The notes under the pieces: model-generated
What the model saw: only the letters and a program-made list of their open reading frames with translations
The model's database searches: none
Told to the model about the DNA's origin: nothing
NCBI GenBank assembly: GCA_903828235.1
Contig: CAIKLM010000043.1
Span: forward strand, 1 to 51,144
DNA from: an uncultured beta proteobacterium
GTDB taxonomy: Bacteria; Pseudomonadota; Gammaproteobacteria; Burkholderiales; Burkholderiaceae_C
Length of the DNA: 51,144 bases
Reading direction: 5' to 3'
In this document: piece after piece, positions 1 to 8,549 of the stretch
How positions within the stretch are numbered: the first letter of the stretch is position 1
Layout: each line of letters opens with the position of its first letter
Program-made: the position numbers and the translations under genes

Positions 1-948
1 CGCGCGCGCGCCGCCGCCACGTCCGACGCCGCCGCGGCCACGCTGCGCGAACGTCTGCAGCTCGCCGCCGATGGCGCGCGCAGCGCCGGCGAGCGCAGCG
101 CCGCACTGGCCGAGGCGCGCGAACTCGCCGCCCTGGTCGACCCGGCGCTGAGCCCGGGCTTCTCGCGCGATGCCTTCGAGCTGCAAGCGGCCGAACTGGC
201 TGGCACGCTGACGGCGCTGCGCGAGCGCGATGCGCAGTACCGCGCGCAGATCACGGCGCACGTGCAGGCGATGGCACAGGCCGGCGCCGGTACCGGTGGC
301 GCGGCGCGGCGCGCGCTGCTGGGCCGCGCCCTGGCTTCGCTGGACGTCGCCCAGGGCCTGGCCCCGGCCGGCGTGCCCGGCTTCGTGCTGCCCTTCGACG
401 CCCGCGAGCGCATCGCCGCACTGCATGCCGAGCTGGGCGCGCCCTGCGCCGGCCGCCAGTGGTTCGAGCGCCGCGGCGTGGCCCCACCAGCCGCGCTGGC
501 CGGCGTCGCCGACTGCAGCCCCGCCCGCCTGGCCCAGGAACGGCGGCGGCTGTACTTCGACGGCAAGACCGTCGCTCTGGACTGCGTGATCGTGCTCGAG
601 GGCGGCGCGCAGCCCTGGACCAAGGCCTGCACGGCGCTGCAGAGCGCCCTCGCCGGAGACGGGGCCACGCTGGCGCGCCCCGGCGCCGCGGCCGAGGTGC
701 GCATCTCGCTGCGCGCCGAGGGGCGTGTGCAGGAGCGTCCGCCCAGCGACGGCAGCCGTCCGGCCTGGCGTTTCCAGGGCCAGCTGAAGAGCCGTGCCAG
801 CGGTCCTTCCGAACTCGACCTGGCCGACGACTACGAAGGCCTCACCGGCTGGAACCCGGTGTCGCCGGAGATGGCCGCCGACCTGCTGGCCCTGGCCGCC
901 GTGAAGCGGCTGGACACCGCGCTGGCACGCTTCTGGGAAAGCCGTTGA
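1..948 (+). CDS. Hypothetical protein, 5' truncated by window edge
   Basis: The reading frame is open from base 1 to a TGA at 946-948, so at least 315 residues are present and the true start lies outside the window; the first internal ATG is at 262. The N-terminal part is Ala/Arg/Glu-rich and probably alpha-helical; the C-terminal part is more globular, with two Cys in a stretch around residues 195-210. I recognise no family motif. The next gene starts inside its stop codon (TTGA overlap), so the two are probably co-transcribed and coupled. Codon use is like the neighbours. It converges on an exported caspase-like protein, which may or may not be a functional link. Confidence 0.7.
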   Translation, partial: RARAAATSDAAAATLRERLQLAADGARSAGERSAALAEARELAALVDPALSPGFSRDAFELQAAELAGTLTALRERDAQYRAQITAHVQAMAQAGAGTGGAARRALLGRALASLDVAQGLAPAGVPGFVLPFDARERIAALHAELGAPCAGRQWFERRGVAPPAALAGVADCSPARLAQERRRLYFDGKTVALDCVIVLEGGAQPWTKACTALQSALAGDGATLARPGAAAEVRISLRAEGRVQERPPSDGSRPAWRFQGQLKSRASGPSELDLADDYEGLTGWNPVSPEMAADLLALAAVKRLDTALARFWESR

Positions 949-2144
949 ACACCCTCGCCCCTCCCCTTCTGGCCCCGCTGCAGCCCACGCGGTGGTGCCG
1001 ATTTCGCGCGCTGCCCGGCGCGGCCCTGGCGCTGACGGCGCTGCTGCTGGCCGCGTGGCCGGCCGCCCCCGCAAGCGCCGCCAACACGGTGGCCGTGGCC
1101 GTGTACGCCGCCGACCCGGCGCTGAAGAAGTTCGAGCGCGCCGTGCAGTCGCGGCTCGAGGAGGTGCTCGCCGACAGCGGCCTGGCGCCGCTGGACGAAG
1201 CCCGTGCCAAGGACCTGCGCGACAACTGGGTCGACCTGGCCGATCCTGGCCACCTCGTCACCGCCGAGGAGATTGCCGCCAAGGCCGGCCGCTACGAGGT
1301 GCAACGCATCTACCGGCTGAGCTTTTCGGTGGACACCGCGCGCCCGCTGGGCCTGTACCACAGCGCTGCGGCGCAGATGCAATTGCGCGTCATCGACCGC
1401 GAGGCGCGCGTGCAGAGCCAGCAGTCGCTGCCCATGGGCACGCGCGGCTTCGCGGCGTCCGATGCCGCCACGCCCGAGGCCGCCATCGTCAACGCCCTGC
1501 AGCGCGCCGTGGACAGCGTGGCCGAGGCCGCCAAGCTGAAGGTGCTGGCACCGGCCACCCCGCGCAGCCTGAGTCTGCGCCTGGAGCCGGTGGCGGCGCT
1601 GCCGCCCGGCGCCCAGCCGCTGGCCCAGGCCGCCCCCGCGCCGCCCGCCGGCTGGGAGGGCCGTGCCACGCTGCTGGCCGAGCGCTGGCGGCGCGAGGAG
1701 CCGAGCTGCCGCGCCGTGTCGCCCGACGGCGGCTACGGCGTGCTCGGCACCTACGCCTGGAGCATGGACCGCCTGGCACGCGACAACGCGCGGCGCTACG
1801 GCGGCTACCTGCACCTGGTGGATCTGCGCGCCGCGCAGCCGGTGGTGCAGCTCACGCTGCACGAGCTCGGCCAGCGCGGCGCCGGCGAAAACGGCGCCTC
1901 GGCAGCGCTGGCCTGCCAATTCTTGGGCAGCTGGCGCCACCTCGTGGCGGCCAGCGGCAACCGGCTGGCCTGCTTCGACGTCGAGCGCGGTCGCGAGACC
2001 TGCTCCATCGCCCTGGCCGAAGCCCTGCCCTACGAGCCCGGCCGCGCGCAGCTGCGGGTGATGCAGGCCGCGGGCGAGGGCTACGTCGAGCTGGTGGTCG
2101 GTGGGCGTTCCGCGGCAGCGTGGCGCATCGCGGTCGGCCGCTGA
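945..2144 (+). CDS. Exported protein of unknown function
   Basis: This start is a TTG at 945-947 that overlaps the preceding TGA by three bases. It puts a clear signal peptide at the N terminus: an Arg-rich n-region, a hydrophobic core rich in Ala/Leu around residues 23-40 and an A-S-A-type cleavage region near residue 45. The mature protein (about 355 aa) begins with an alpha/beta-looking segment (residues about 48-200), then a Pro/Ala linker near residue 235, then a Cys-containing C-terminal half (paired Cys in 'PSCRAV', 'ACQF', 'ACFD' and 'TCSI' contexts, suggesting periplasmic disulfides). No known domain is recognised. It forms an operon with the upstream partial gene. The ORF could be read further upstream in frame, but that would overlap the first gene heavily and lose the signal peptide. 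Confidence 0.65.
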   Translation: MNTLAPPLLAPLQPTRWCRFRALPGAALALTALLLAAWPAAPASAANTVAVAVYAADPALKKFERAVQSRLEEVLADSGLAPLDEARAKDLRDNWVDLADPGHLVTAEEIAAKAGRYEVQRIYRLSFSVDTARPLGLYHSAAAQMQLRVIDREARVQSQQSLPMGTRGFAASDAATPEAAIVNALQRAVDSVAEAAKLKVLAPATPRSLSLRLEPVAALPPGAQPLAQAAPAPPAGWEGRATLLAERWRREEPSCRAVSPDGGYGVLGTYAWSMDRLARDNARRYGGYLHLVDLRAAQPVVQLTLHELGQRGAGENGASAALACQFLGSWRHLVAASGNRLACFDVERGRETCSIALAEALPYEPGRAQLRVMQAAGEGYVELVVGGRSAAAWRIAVGR

Positions 2145-2166
2145 GGCCGGCAGCGGTTCGCAGCGC

Positions 2167-3795
2167 TCAGCGCCGCGTGGCCACCACGCGCAGCCCGAAC
2201 AGCGGCGCGTCCAGGTCGGGCTCGGCGGCCAGCGTGGGCGGTCGTTCCCACGACCAGTTCTTGCCAGTGGCCCAGCTACCGCCCACCAGTCGCTGGCGGG
2301 TGCACGCGCCAGCCGAACCGTCGGCGCAGGTCGAGGTCCACTGCCACAGGTTGCCCAGCAGGTCGAACAGGCCGTCGCCCGAGGGCATGAACAGGCCCAC
2401 CGGCGAGGCCTCGGAGAAGCCGTCGAAACAGGGCAGCGCGGGCCATTCGAAGCGCTGGGCCAGGGCGCCGTTCTGGTCGTACAGGTTCGCGAACTGGCAG
2501 GCGCTGTTGTTGCCGAACAGGGGTCGGCCGCGTTCGTCGAAGAAGCCGCTGCGGTGCACGCGCTGCCACTCGGCCTCGGTCGGCAGGCGGAACAGCCAGC
2601 CGCTGGCGCGCGCGCTGAGCCAGGCCACGTAGCGCGCCGCCGCCGCAGCCGACACGCCGGCGGCCGGCAGCGCGGAGGCCAGTGCGGGGTCCGACACCGC
2701 CTCGGCGGCCAGCGGCGGACAGGCCTTGTCGGCCACGCACAGGGCCCACTCGCGCCGCGTGACGAGATCGCTGCCCACCCACAGCGGCCGGCCGCCCTCG
2801 CCCGCCGTGGCCACGGGCGCAAGGCGCGGGCAGTCGGCGCAGGGGCGTTCGGCCAACGACAGCGCGGCCCGTCGCAGTTCGCCGGCCTCGCGCAGCGCCA
2901 CCAGCCGGGCCAGCACCGGTTGCCGCAACTGCGCGTCGCTGTTCTGGCTCAGCCAGCGCCGCATGGCGGGCTCGTCGGCGCTGGCCAGCCAGGCCGGGGC
3001 GGCGCTGGCCGCGGCGGGCGGCGCCACGGGCTGCGGCCAGGCCGCCAGGCCCAGCTCGGCCGTGAGGGCGGTGTTCTCCCAAGGCAGCTGGGCGCCCGAG
3101 GAGTCCTCGAGCACGCCCACGCGCACGCGCTTGAAGGCCTCTTCCACCCTCGCCGCGGGCGCGCCCAGGTGGCGCAGCAGGTGGCTGGTGTACAGGCCGT
3201 TGCGGCCGCTGCCGTCGGCCGCCACCTTGCCCGGCGCGGTGGCGAAGGCGATGAGCGTGTCGGCCGGCGCGTCCAGCGGCGCCAGGCCGCTGCCGGTGTC
3301 GCCGAAGGGGTTGTCGCGGCAGGCGTCGAGGATGACCACGTTGAAGCGGGGCCGCGCGCGCGACACCAGCGCGATCGCTTCGTCGACCGACACGCCCTGG
3401 GCCAGCAGGTCGTCAGCGCGGCGCGGGCGGGCGTCGACCGGCACCAGGAAGTTGCGTCCGCCGAACTGCACCCCGTGGCCGGCGAAGTACACCAGCGACA
3501 GCGACGACGGCGCCAGCGCCGCGGCGTGTTCGCGCAGGGCCTGCAGCATCTGCTCGCGGCTGCCGTCGCGCACGGTGCGCACGGTGTAGCCCATGGCTTC
3601 GAGCAGCCGCGTCATGTCGGTGGCGTCGTTGCCGGGGTTCGTCAGCGGCGCGTCGGCATAGGCGGCGTTGCCGATGACCAGGGCGCGCTTGGCCGCGGGT
3701 TGCGCCGCGGCCGGCTGCGGCCACAGGCCCGCCACCAAGCCCAGCACCCAGGCCACGCCCAGGATCCGCCACCACTTGCCCAAATGCCACCGCAT
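2167..3795 (-). CDS. Exported caspase-like peptidase fused to FGE-sulfatase domain
   Basis: This 542-aa protein has a signal peptide (residues 1-31, cleavage after Ala-Ala-Ala), then a peptidase C14/metacaspase-like domain (about 36-250). The catalytic dyad is visible: His107 in YFAGHG and Cys159 in LDACRDNPF. The C-terminal half (about 340-540) is a formylglycine-generating-enzyme (SUMF1) type domain, shown by RLPTEAEW, the GLFDLLGNLWQWT motif and RLVGGSW. I chose the ATG at 3795 because it gives the signal peptide; the frame extends upstream to 4149, but only as antisense of pcp. Such caspase-FGE fusions occur in many proteobacteria; substrates are mostly unknown, and the FGE-like module may bind rather than modify. 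It is convergent with the exported gene ending at 2144 and divergent from pcp. Confidence 0.85.
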   Translation of the reverse strand: MRWHLGKWWRILGVAWVLGLVAGLWPQPAAAQPAAKRALVIGNAAYADAPLTNPGNDATDMTRLLEAMGYTVRTVRDGSREQMLQALREHAAALAPSSLSLVYFAGHGVQFGGRNFLVPVDARPRRADDLLAQGVSVDEAIALVSRARPRFNVVILDACRDNPFGDTGSGLAPLDAPADTLIAFATAPGKVAADGSGRNGLYTSHLLRHLGAPAARVEEAFKRVRVGVLEDSSGAQLPWENTALTAELGLAAWPQPVAPPAAASAAPAWLASADEPAMRRWLSQNSDAQLRQPVLARLVALREAGELRRAALSLAERPCADCPRLAPVATAGEGGRPLWVGSDLVTRREWALCVADKACPPLAAEAVSDPALASALPAAGVSAAAAARYVAWLSARASGWLFRLPTEAEWQRVHRSGFFDERGRPLFGNNSACQFANLYDQNGALAQRFEWPALPCFDGFSEASPVGLFMPSGDGLFDLLGNLWQWTSTCADGSAGACTRQRLVGGSWATGKNWSWERPPTLAAEPDLDAPLFGLRVVATRR

Positions 3796-3844
3796 CGCGG
3801 GAATGTACACAAGGCGGCGCGGCGCGCTGGCACACTGCCGCGGC

Positions 3845-4522
3845 ATGCAGCACGACTTGTCCACCCTGTTGGTGACGGGCTTCGAGCCCTTCGGCGGCGA
3901 CACCGTCAACCCGTCGGAGCTCGTGGCCGCGGCGCTGCACGGCAGCGTGGTCGAGGCCCGCGGGCGGCAGGCGCGTGTCGTCGCGCAGCGGCTGCCCTGC
4001 GCCTTCGGCGACGCGCGCGCCCGGCTGGCCGCCGCGGTGGACGAGTGGCGGCCGGTCGCCGTGCTGGCGCTGGGCCTGGCCGCCGGCCGCGCCGGCCTGA
4101 CGCCCGAGCGCGTAGCCGTCAACCTGGCCGACGCGCGCATCGCCGACAACGCCGGCGGGCAGCCCGCCGACCAGCCGGTGGTGTCGCAGGGCCCGGCGGC
4201 CTACTTCACGACGCTGCCGGTGAAGGCCATGGTGGCCGCCATGCGCGCGGCCGGCGCGCCGGCCGAGCTGTCGCTCAGCGCCGGCAGCTTCGTCTGCAAC
4301 GAGCTGTTCTACGGCCTCATGCACCACCTGGCCACGGCCGGCCCGGCGGCCTGCCGCGGCGGCTTCATGCACCTGCCGCTGCTGCCGGCGCAGGCCGCCG
4401 GGCCGGCCGGCCTGCGGCCCAGCGTGGCGCTGGACCTGCAGGTGGCCGCCGCGGCCGCCGCGCTGCAGGCCGTGCTGGCGCACGAGCACGACATCGCTGC
4501 CGCCGGCGGCAGCATCGCCTGA
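3845..4522 (+). CDS. pcp: Pyroglutamyl-peptidase I (pyrrolidone-carboxylate peptidase)
   Basis: A 225-aa member of cysteine peptidase family C15, which removes N-terminal pyroglutamate from peptides in the cytoplasm. The N-terminal LLVTGFEPFGG motif is diagnostic. The expected triad is visible: Glu88 in GLTPERVAVN, Cys151 in SFVCNELFYG and His176 in GFMHLPLLP. Family members are about 215 aa, so the length fits. I chose the ATG at 3845, because the family's conserved N terminus begins about eight residues later; the longer in-frame start at 3668 overlaps the divergent caspase-like gene. The gene stands alone between two minus-strand genes. Confidence 0.93.
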   Translation: MQHDLSTLLVTGFEPFGGDTVNPSELVAAALHGSVVEARGRQARVVAQRLPCAFGDARARLAAAVDEWRPVAVLALGLAAGRAGLTPERVAVNLADARIADNAGGQPADQPVVSQGPAAYFTTLPVKAMVAAMRAAGAPAELSLSAGSFVCNELFYGLMHHLATAGPAACRGGFMHLPLLPAQAAGPAGLRPSVALDLQVAAAAAALQAVLAHEHDIAAAGGSIA

Positions 4523-4540
4523 CGACGCACCCGGCCGCCG

Positions 4541-7174
4541 CTACACCGCGCCGGCGCGGCGCAGCGTGTCCAGCACCGGGCGCCGCAGCACCTCGCGTAG
4601 GCCCCACCAGCCGGCCAGCAGCGCCAGCACCGCGCCGGCCGCCGCACCGGCCAGCGGCACCCAGGGCGCCGGGTTCCAGCTGAACTCGAAGGCATAGCGC
4701 GCCAGCAGCCAGCCCACGACCATGGCCGCCACGCTGGCCAGGAACCCGGCCAGCGCGCCCACGCCCAGCAGCTCGGCGCGCTGCACCTGCGCCAGCAGCC
4801 GGCCACCGGCGCCCATGGCGCGCATCACCGCGAACTCGCGCGAGCGCGCCTCGCGCGTGGCCGTGACGGCCGCGAACAGCACCACCAGCCCCGCCAGCAG
4901 CGTGAAGCCGAACAGGAACTCGACCGCGCGGATGACCTGGTCCAGCACGCGCTGCACCTGCGCCACGCTGGCCGAGACGTCGATGGTGGTGATGTTGGGA
5001 AAGTCGCGCGCCAGCCGGTTGTCGAAGCTGGGCTGCCCGGCCGTCGCGGCCTGGGGCGCCGGCGCGCGGAAGGCGCTGATGTAGCTCACCGGCACGCCGT
5101 CGCCCATCTGCGCCCGCGGGAAGATGACGAAGAAGTTGACGCGCATCGAGCCCCAGTCCACCTTGCGCAGGCTGGTGACGCGGCCCTCGACCACCAGGCC
5201 GGCCATGTCGAAGGCCAGGCGGTCGCCGAGCTTGAGGCCCAGCTCCTGGGCCAGGCCCTCTTCCACGCTCAGCGCATCGGCCTCGTCGGGCGTCCAGCGG
5301 CCGGCGACCACCGGGTTCTTCGGCGGCAGTTCCGCCGTGTGCGTGAGGTTGAACTCGCGCTCCACCAGTCGCGCCGCGCGCTCGCCCGCGAAGTCGTCGG
5401 ATTTCACCGGCGTGCCGTTGATGGCCACCAGGCGGCCGCGGATCATGGGGTACCAGTCGTAGTTGGCCACGCCGGCCTCGGCCAGGCGCTCGCGGAAGGG
5501 CTGCGCCTGGTCGGGCTGCAGGTTGATGACGAAGCGGTTGGGCGCGTCGGGCGGCGTGGCCTGGCGCCACGAGCCGATGAGATCGGTGCGCAGCAGCACC
5601 AGCAGCACCAGCGCCAGCAGGCCCACGCTGAGCGCGCTGACCTGCAGCACCGCGAAGGCCGGCCGCGCGGCGATCTGCCGCGTCGCCAACACCAGCCAGC
5701 GCGGAGCGATGGCTCCGCCAAACGGCCACCAGCGCGGCGCCCTCGCGTCGGGCACCGAGCGCTTCAGCAGCATCACCGCCGCCCAGCTCAGGCCCGCGAA
5801 CAGCGCGATGGCGCCGAGGAAGCCGCCCACCGCGATGAGGCCCAGCGTCAGGTCGGACGACACCGCCATCAGCAGCGCCACGAAGCCCCCCGTGCCCGCC
5901 AGCAGCACGCCCAGCGAGCTGGCCTTGATGCCGCCGACGTCGCGCCGGATCACGCGCAGCGGCGGCACGCGCGCCAGCTGCAGCACCGGCGGCAGGCCGA
6001 AGCCCATCAGCAGCGTCATGCCCACGCCCAGGCCGAAGAGGGCAGGCCACGGCGACGGCGGCGGCAGCTGCGCGTCCACCAGCCCGGCCAGCAGCCACAC
6101 GAACACGTTGTGCACCAGCAGCCCCAGCAGCACCCCCGCCAGGCTGGCCAGCAGCCCCACGAGGCCGAACTCGAGCGTGTAGGCACCGGCGATGCGGCGC
6201 TGGCTCTGCCCCAGCACGCGCAGCATCGCGCAGTCGTCGAGGTGGCGGCTGGCGAAGTCGCGCGCCGCGATGCCCACGGCCACCGCCGACAGCAGCGCCG
6301 CCAGCAGCGCCACCAGGTTGAGGAACTTCTCGGCGCGGCCCAGCGTGCGCTGCATGTCGGGGCGGCCGCTGTCCAGGCTCTCGACGCGCACGCCACGCAG
6401 CGGCGCGGACTTGATGCGCTGCTCGGCCCAGGCCGTGAACTCGCGCACCGCGGCGTCGCCCTGCGCGATGGGGGCGCCCTCGCGCGCTGCCACGGCCAGG
6501 CGGTAGCCCACGCGGCTGGCGGGCTGGATCAGGCCGGTGGCCGGCAGGTCGGCCTCGGCGATCATCACGCGCGGCGAGAAGGTCGAGAAGCCGGCGCCGC
6601 GGTCGGGCTCGATGACGATGACCTTGTCGATGCGCAGCCGCGCATCGCCCAGCAGCAGCGCATCGCCGACCTTCAGGCCCAGCGCATCGAGCAGGCCGGC
6701 GTCGACCCAGGTGTTGCCCGGCGCCGGTGCGGCCGCCACGGTCTGCGTGGGGCCGCCGGGGGCGTCGGCCAGCTGCAGGCGGCCGCGCAGCGGGTAGCTC
6801 GGGCTCACCGCCTTCACCGACACCAGGCGAGACTGGCCGCCCTGCTCGTCGCTCGCGCGCGCGATGCTCGGGAAGCTGGCGCTGGTGCTGGTGCGCAGGC
6901 CCAGCTCGGCAGCCTTGGCGGCCAGTTCGGGCGGCGCCGGCTTGTCGCTGCCGACGACGGCGTCGCCGCCCAGCAGCTGGCGCGCGTCGCGCTGCAGCCC
7001 GTTGCTCAGGCGGTCGGCGAAGAAGCCCACGGCGGTGAGCGCGGCCACGGCCAGCATCACGGCCACGGCCAGCAGGCGCAGCTCGCCGGCGCGGAAGTCG
7101 CGCAGCGCCTGGCGCCAGGCCAGGCTGCGCAGGGACGGCGGTCGGGGGCTCGGGGTCGGCGCGGGTGCGGTCAT
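4541..7174 (-). CDS. FtsX/YbbP-type ABC transporter permease
   Basis: An 877-aa membrane protein with an N-terminal transmembrane helix, a large periplasmic MacB-PCD-like domain (about 70-260) and two FtsX permease blocks of hydrophobic helices (about 270-480 and 750-870). This is the architecture of the YbbP family, which normally works with a YbbA-type ATPase in lipid or lipoprotein handling and stress tolerance. No ATPase gene is adjacent, so the partner must be elsewhere or the gene is an orphan. The ATG at 7174 follows the pattern of a short polar N terminus before 'SLAWRQALRDFRAGELR'; an upstream in-frame extension to 7375 would run antisense into the dioxygenase gene. Confidence 0.85.
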   Translation of the reverse strand: MTAPAPTPSPRPPSLRSLAWRQALRDFRAGELRLLAVAVMLAVAALTAVGFFADRLSNGLQRDARQLLGGDAVVGSDKPAPPELAAKAAELGLRTSTSASFPSIARASDEQGGQSRLVSVKAVSPSYPLRGRLQLADAPGGPTQTVAAAPAPGNTWVDAGLLDALGLKVGDALLLGDARLRIDKVIVIEPDRGAGFSTFSPRVMIAEADLPATGLIQPASRVGYRLAVAAREGAPIAQGDAAVREFTAWAEQRIKSAPLRGVRVESLDSGRPDMQRTLGRAEKFLNLVALLAALLSAVAVGIAARDFASRHLDDCAMLRVLGQSQRRIAGAYTLEFGLVGLLASLAGVLLGLLVHNVFVWLLAGLVDAQLPPPSPWPALFGLGVGMTLLMGFGLPPVLQLARVPPLRVIRRDVGGIKASSLGVLLAGTGGFVALLMAVSSDLTLGLIAVGGFLGAIALFAGLSWAAVMLLKRSVPDARAPRWWPFGGAIAPRWLVLATRQIAARPAFAVLQVSALSVGLLALVLLVLLRTDLIGSWRQATPPDAPNRFVINLQPDQAQPFRERLAEAGVANYDWYPMIRGRLVAINGTPVKSDDFAGERAARLVEREFNLTHTAELPPKNPVVAGRWTPDEADALSVEEGLAQELGLKLGDRLAFDMAGLVVEGRVTSLRKVDWGSMRVNFFVIFPRAQMGDGVPVSYISAFRAPAPQAATAGQPSFDNRLARDFPNITTIDVSASVAQVQRVLDQVIRAVEFLFGFTLLAGLVVLFAAVTATREARSREFAVMRAMGAGGRLLAQVQRAELLGVGALAGFLASVAAMVVGWLLARYAFEFSWNPAPWVPLAGAAAGAVLALLAGWWGLREVLRRPVLDTLRRAGAV

Positions 7175-7283
7175 GGGCGGATGATCCCGCATCGGCCCGG
7201 CCGCTGCTGGCGCGGCGCGGAATCGAACCCAGGCGTCAGCGGCTTTGAACGGCCGCCGACGCGGCTTCGGGCCCAATGCGGGC

Positions 7284-8132
7284 ATGGACACCCGGACCCT
7301 CCCGCCCGTCTTCCTGTCGCACGGCTCGCCGATGACGGCGCTGGAGCCGCGCGAGGCCGGCCTCTGGTGGCGCACGCTCGGCGAGCGGCTGGTTGCCCGG
7401 GGCGCGCGGCCGCGGGCGGTGCTGGTGGCCTCGGCCCACAGCCTGACCCGCGAGCCCGTGCTGCGGGCCGCGCCGCACCACGAGGCCGTGCACGACTTCG
7501 GCGGCTTCGACGAGCGGCTCTACGCGATGCGCTACGACGCCCCGGGCGCCCCGGCGCTGGCCGAGCGCGCGGCCACGCTGCTGCGCGGCGCCGGCCTGCC
7601 CGTGCACCTGCGGCCCGAGGGCGGCCTGGACCACGGCATCTGGGTGCCGCTGCGCGAGCTGTTCCCGGCCGCCGACGTGCCGGTGCTGCCGCTGGCCTGG
7701 CCGCCGGGCTGGAGCCCGGCGCAGCTGTTCGCGCTGGGGCGCGCGCTGGCACCGCTGGTGGCCGAGGGCGTGTGGGTGGTGGGCAGCGGCAGCATCACGC
7801 ACAACCTGCGGCGCGTGTTCGCCGGCGGCCTGCGCGGGCGCGAGGACGCCCCGGCCACGCCCGAGAGCACGGCCTTCCGCGACTGGTTCGCAGCGCGCGG
7901 CGCAGCCGCCGACTGGGACGCCCTGCTGGCCTGGCGGGCCGCGGCGCCGCACGGCGCCTCGATGCACCCCACCGACGAACACCTGCTGCCCTTCTTCGTG
8001 GCCGCCGGCGCGGCGGCCGGCGACGGCCCGCCGCAGGCGCTGCGCGTGCACCAGAGCCTGACCTTCGGCGAGCTGGGCATGGACGCCTACGCCTTCGGGC
8101 CCGAGGCGGGGGCGCTGGCCGAAGCGGCCTGA
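7284..8132 (+). CDS. Class III extradiol ring-cleavage dioxygenase (4,5-DOPA dioxygenase family)
   Basis: This 282-aa protein belongs to the LigB superfamily, DODA/YgiD branch, which uses a non-haem metal to cleave catechol-type rings such as 3,4-dihydroxyphenylalanine. Family signatures are the N-terminal VFLSHGSP (metal-ligand His13), the ASAHSL segment, GGLDHGIWVPL and SGSITHNLRRVF, and the C-terminal HPTDEHLLPFF. The length fits the family (about 260-290). The ATG at 7284 starts just before the conserved PPVFLSHG, so the longer start at 7245 is not needed. Substrate cannot be told from the sequence; no aromatic pathway genes lie nearby. Confidence 0.9.
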   Translation: MDTRTLPPVFLSHGSPMTALEPREAGLWWRTLGERLVARGARPRAVLVASAHSLTREPVLRAAPHHEAVHDFGGFDERLYAMRYDAPGAPALAERAATLLRGAGLPVHLRPEGGLDHGIWVPLRELFPAADVPVLPLAWPPGWSPAQLFALGRALAPLVAEGVWVVGSGSITHNLRRVFAGGLRGREDAPATPESTAFRDWFAARGAAADWDALLAWRAAAPHGASMHPTDEHLLPFFVAAGAAAGDGPPQALRVHQSLTFGELGMDAYAFGPEAGALAEAA

Positions 8133-8172
8133 CGGCCGCTGCGGGCATGGCGTGCGGCCTAGCATCACGGCC

Positions 8173-8538
8173 ATGCACATCCTCATCTGGGTTCTCGCCG
8201 CACTCGCCCTGGGCTTCTGGACGCTGCTGGCCTGGGCCACCGCCTGGGTGCTGGGGCTGGACCCGGCCGTCATCGGCAATTTGGCCGCCAACATCGGCGA
8301 GATGCCGGGCGCGGCGTGGCTGGAGCAGTGGCTGCCGGGCTGGCAGCCGGTGGCCGTGGCCACGCTGGAGCTGACGCGCGACCTGTTCGCCGTGCTCGGC
8401 GGCGTGGGCCGCTGGCTGGTGTGGGCCGCCTGGGGTCTGGGGGCGCTGCTGATCGTCGGTGCCGCGCTGCTGGGCAGCGTCACGGTGGGGGCGGTGCGGC
8501 GCGCCGTCCGCCCCGCCCTGGGCAACGCCACGCGCTGA
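8173..8538 (+). CDS. Small integral membrane protein, unknown function
   Basis: A 121-aa protein with a hydrophobic N-terminal helix (residues about 3-30) and a second strongly hydrophobic segment (about 75-108), separated by a Trp-rich amphipathic stretch with several GW/EQW elements, and a basic C terminus. It probably spans the inner membrane twice. It starts 40 bases after the dioxygenase stop codon on the same strand and could share its transcript. I do not recognise a family. The ATG at 8173 is chosen over 8152 because the hydrophobic segment begins there. Confidence 0.6.
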   Translation: MHILIWVLAALALGFWTLLAWATAWVLGLDPAVIGNLAANIGEMPGAAWLEQWLPGWQPVAVATLELTRDLFAVLGGVGRWLVWAAWGLGALLIVGAALLGSVTVGAVRRAVRPALGNATR

Positions 8539-8549
8539 CGGCGGGGCGA

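Noticed and set aside
2101..4683. 860-aa plus-strand open frame
   Set aside because: High GC makes long empty frames; it is antisense to the caspase-like gene and overlaps pcp in another frame, with low-complexity composition and no motif.
5339..8374. 1011-aa plus-strand open frame
   Set aside because: Antisense of the FtsX-type permease and out of frame with the dioxygenase; His/Gln/Arg-rich shadow translation.
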